Part shown: piece by piece, positions 5,767 through 6,279 of the stretch
How the letters are laid out: every line of letters starts with the position of its first letter
Position numbering within the stretch: the first letter of the stretch is position 1
From: an uncultured Selenomonadaceae bacterium
Lineage (GTDB): Bacteria; Bacillota; Negativicutes; Selenomonadales; Selenomonadaceae
Length of the DNA stretch: 6,279 nucleotides
Direction: 5' to 3'
Assembly (NCBI GenBank): GCA_905236595.1
Contig: CAJORE010000142.1
Span: 1 to 6,279 of the forward strand
Notes under the pieces: generated by a model
Databases searched by the model: none
Told to the model about the DNA's origin: nothing
Seen by the model: only the letters and a program-made list of their open reading frames with translations
Translations under genes and position numbers: made by a program

Positions 5767-6279
5767 ATGAAAATACGGAAATTGGCGGCGGTTTTCGGTA
5801 CGGCGTTGCTGCTTACGGCATCGCCCGCCTTTGCCGAAGAGGAAATAGGCGATTACGATTATTTTGAAGAGCCGGACGACAACACGATTACCCGCGCCAA
5901 AAACACGCCGCGCAGCAATCCGCCGGATAGCGGCGAAGAAATCGACGAAGAAGGCTCTGCCGACGGCTGGTTCTTCAAGGGCGGCGAACAATATCCCCGC
6001 GAGAGCGAACCCGAACTTTCGGAAGAGGAAAAAAGGATAGAAAAAATTCGCAAGCAACGCGCCAAGGTCAAGGCTAACGACGAAAAAAACGCGAAAAAGA
6101 AAGCCGCCAAAGAAGAAAAGCGCATTGACAAAGAGGCTCGCGCCGAAGAAAAAGCCATCGAAAAAGACGAAAAAGCCAACCGCAAATTTGCTCGGCAGCA
6201 ACGCACCCGCTACGCCAAACTGTTCAAGGACAACGAATTTACCTATTACATGGACACCTCAACGGCGCATTGGGTGAAA
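5767..6279 (+). CDS. Exported Lys/Glu-rich coiled-coil protein, incomplete at the window end
   Basis: From ATG 5767 the frame stays open for 171 codons to the last base, so the C-terminus is missing. Residues 1-23 form a textbook signal peptide (MKIRK, hydrophobic core, cut after SPAFA). Residues 24-83 are acidic and probably disordered, with EEPDDNT, SGEEIDEEGS and a DGWFFKGGEQYPRE patch. Residues 84-148 are almost wholly Glu, Lys, Arg and Ala and should form a long charged helix or coiled coil. A new domain seems to begin at KDNEFTYYMDTSTAHWVK (154-171). The Tyr-Tyr-x-Asp...Trp-Val pattern recalls a small beta domain in uncharacterised Negativicutes envelope proteins, but that is from memory and weak. 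The function is unknown. It is second in an operon with the exported protein upstream, so a shared envelope role is plausible. An open antisense frame over this region is a shadow of the Lys/Glu-rich codons. Confidence 0.85.
   Translation, partial: MKIRKLAAVFGTALLLTASPAFAEEEIGDYDYFEEPDDNTITRAKNTPRSNPPDSGEEIDEEGSADGWFFKGGEQYPRESEPELSEEEKRIEKIRKQRAKVKANDEKNAKKKAAKEEKRIDKEARAEEKAIEKDEKANRKFARQQRTRYAKLFKDNEFTYYMDTSTAHWVK

Noticed and set aside
5179..6201. Minus-strand open frame of 340 codons opposite both exported proteins
   Set aside because: Its Phe-rich start mirrors the GAA/AAA codons of the coiled-coil gene. The plus-strand frames have ribosome sites and signal peptides, while this one has neither.

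Overview
The window looks like chromosomal DNA from a diderm (outer-membrane-bearing) Firmicute, most likely class Negativicutes. The main reason is the lipid-transport pair at its centre. An MlaF-type ATPase is followed by an MCE protein with one N-terminal membrane helix, an MCE domain, a long helical repeat region and a C-terminal beta-strand domain ending in Phe. That is the 'transmembrane bridge' form of MlaD described in Veillonella parvula, not the short MlaD of Proteobacteria. Strong AGGAGG-type ribosome binding sites, balanced GC content and several signal-peptide proteins agree. The genus cannot be fixed from the sequence.

Layout, all on the + strand. Positions 1-199 hold what may be the last codons of an upstream gene (stop 13-15) and a leader with three Shine-Dalgarno sites, each overlapping a stop codon, plus tiny reading frames. 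Positions 200-4733 form a tight four-gene run: an exported or membrane-anchored HAD phosphatase (200-1315), a COG2509-type FAD-dependent oxidoreductase (1334-2719), MlaF (2716-3432, 4-base overlap with the previous gene) and MlaD (3444-4733). A 78-base gap follows. It carries the clearest promoter in the window (TTGACG, 17 bases, TAAAAT) and starts a second unit of two exported proteins of unknown function: a 314-residue protein (4812-5756) and a Lys/Glu-rich coiled-coil protein (5767 to the window end, incomplete).

How they work together: MlaF and MlaD should be the motor and substrate-channel parts of an ABC-type phospholipid transporter between inner and outer membranes. The MlaE permease they need is not in the window. 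The phosphatase and oxidoreductase are probably co-transcribed with them, but no shared pathway can be shown. The two downstream genes encode envelope proteins by signal peptide and have their own promoter, so they may be regulated separately. No tRNA, rRNA, CRISPR array, insertion sequence, attachment site or convincing rho-independent terminator was seen.

The points most worth following are the MlaD bridge with its roughly 34-39-residue repeats and a duplicated VTPQADVM motif, the orphan mlaFD pair behind an oxidoreductase, and the two unrecognised exported proteins.
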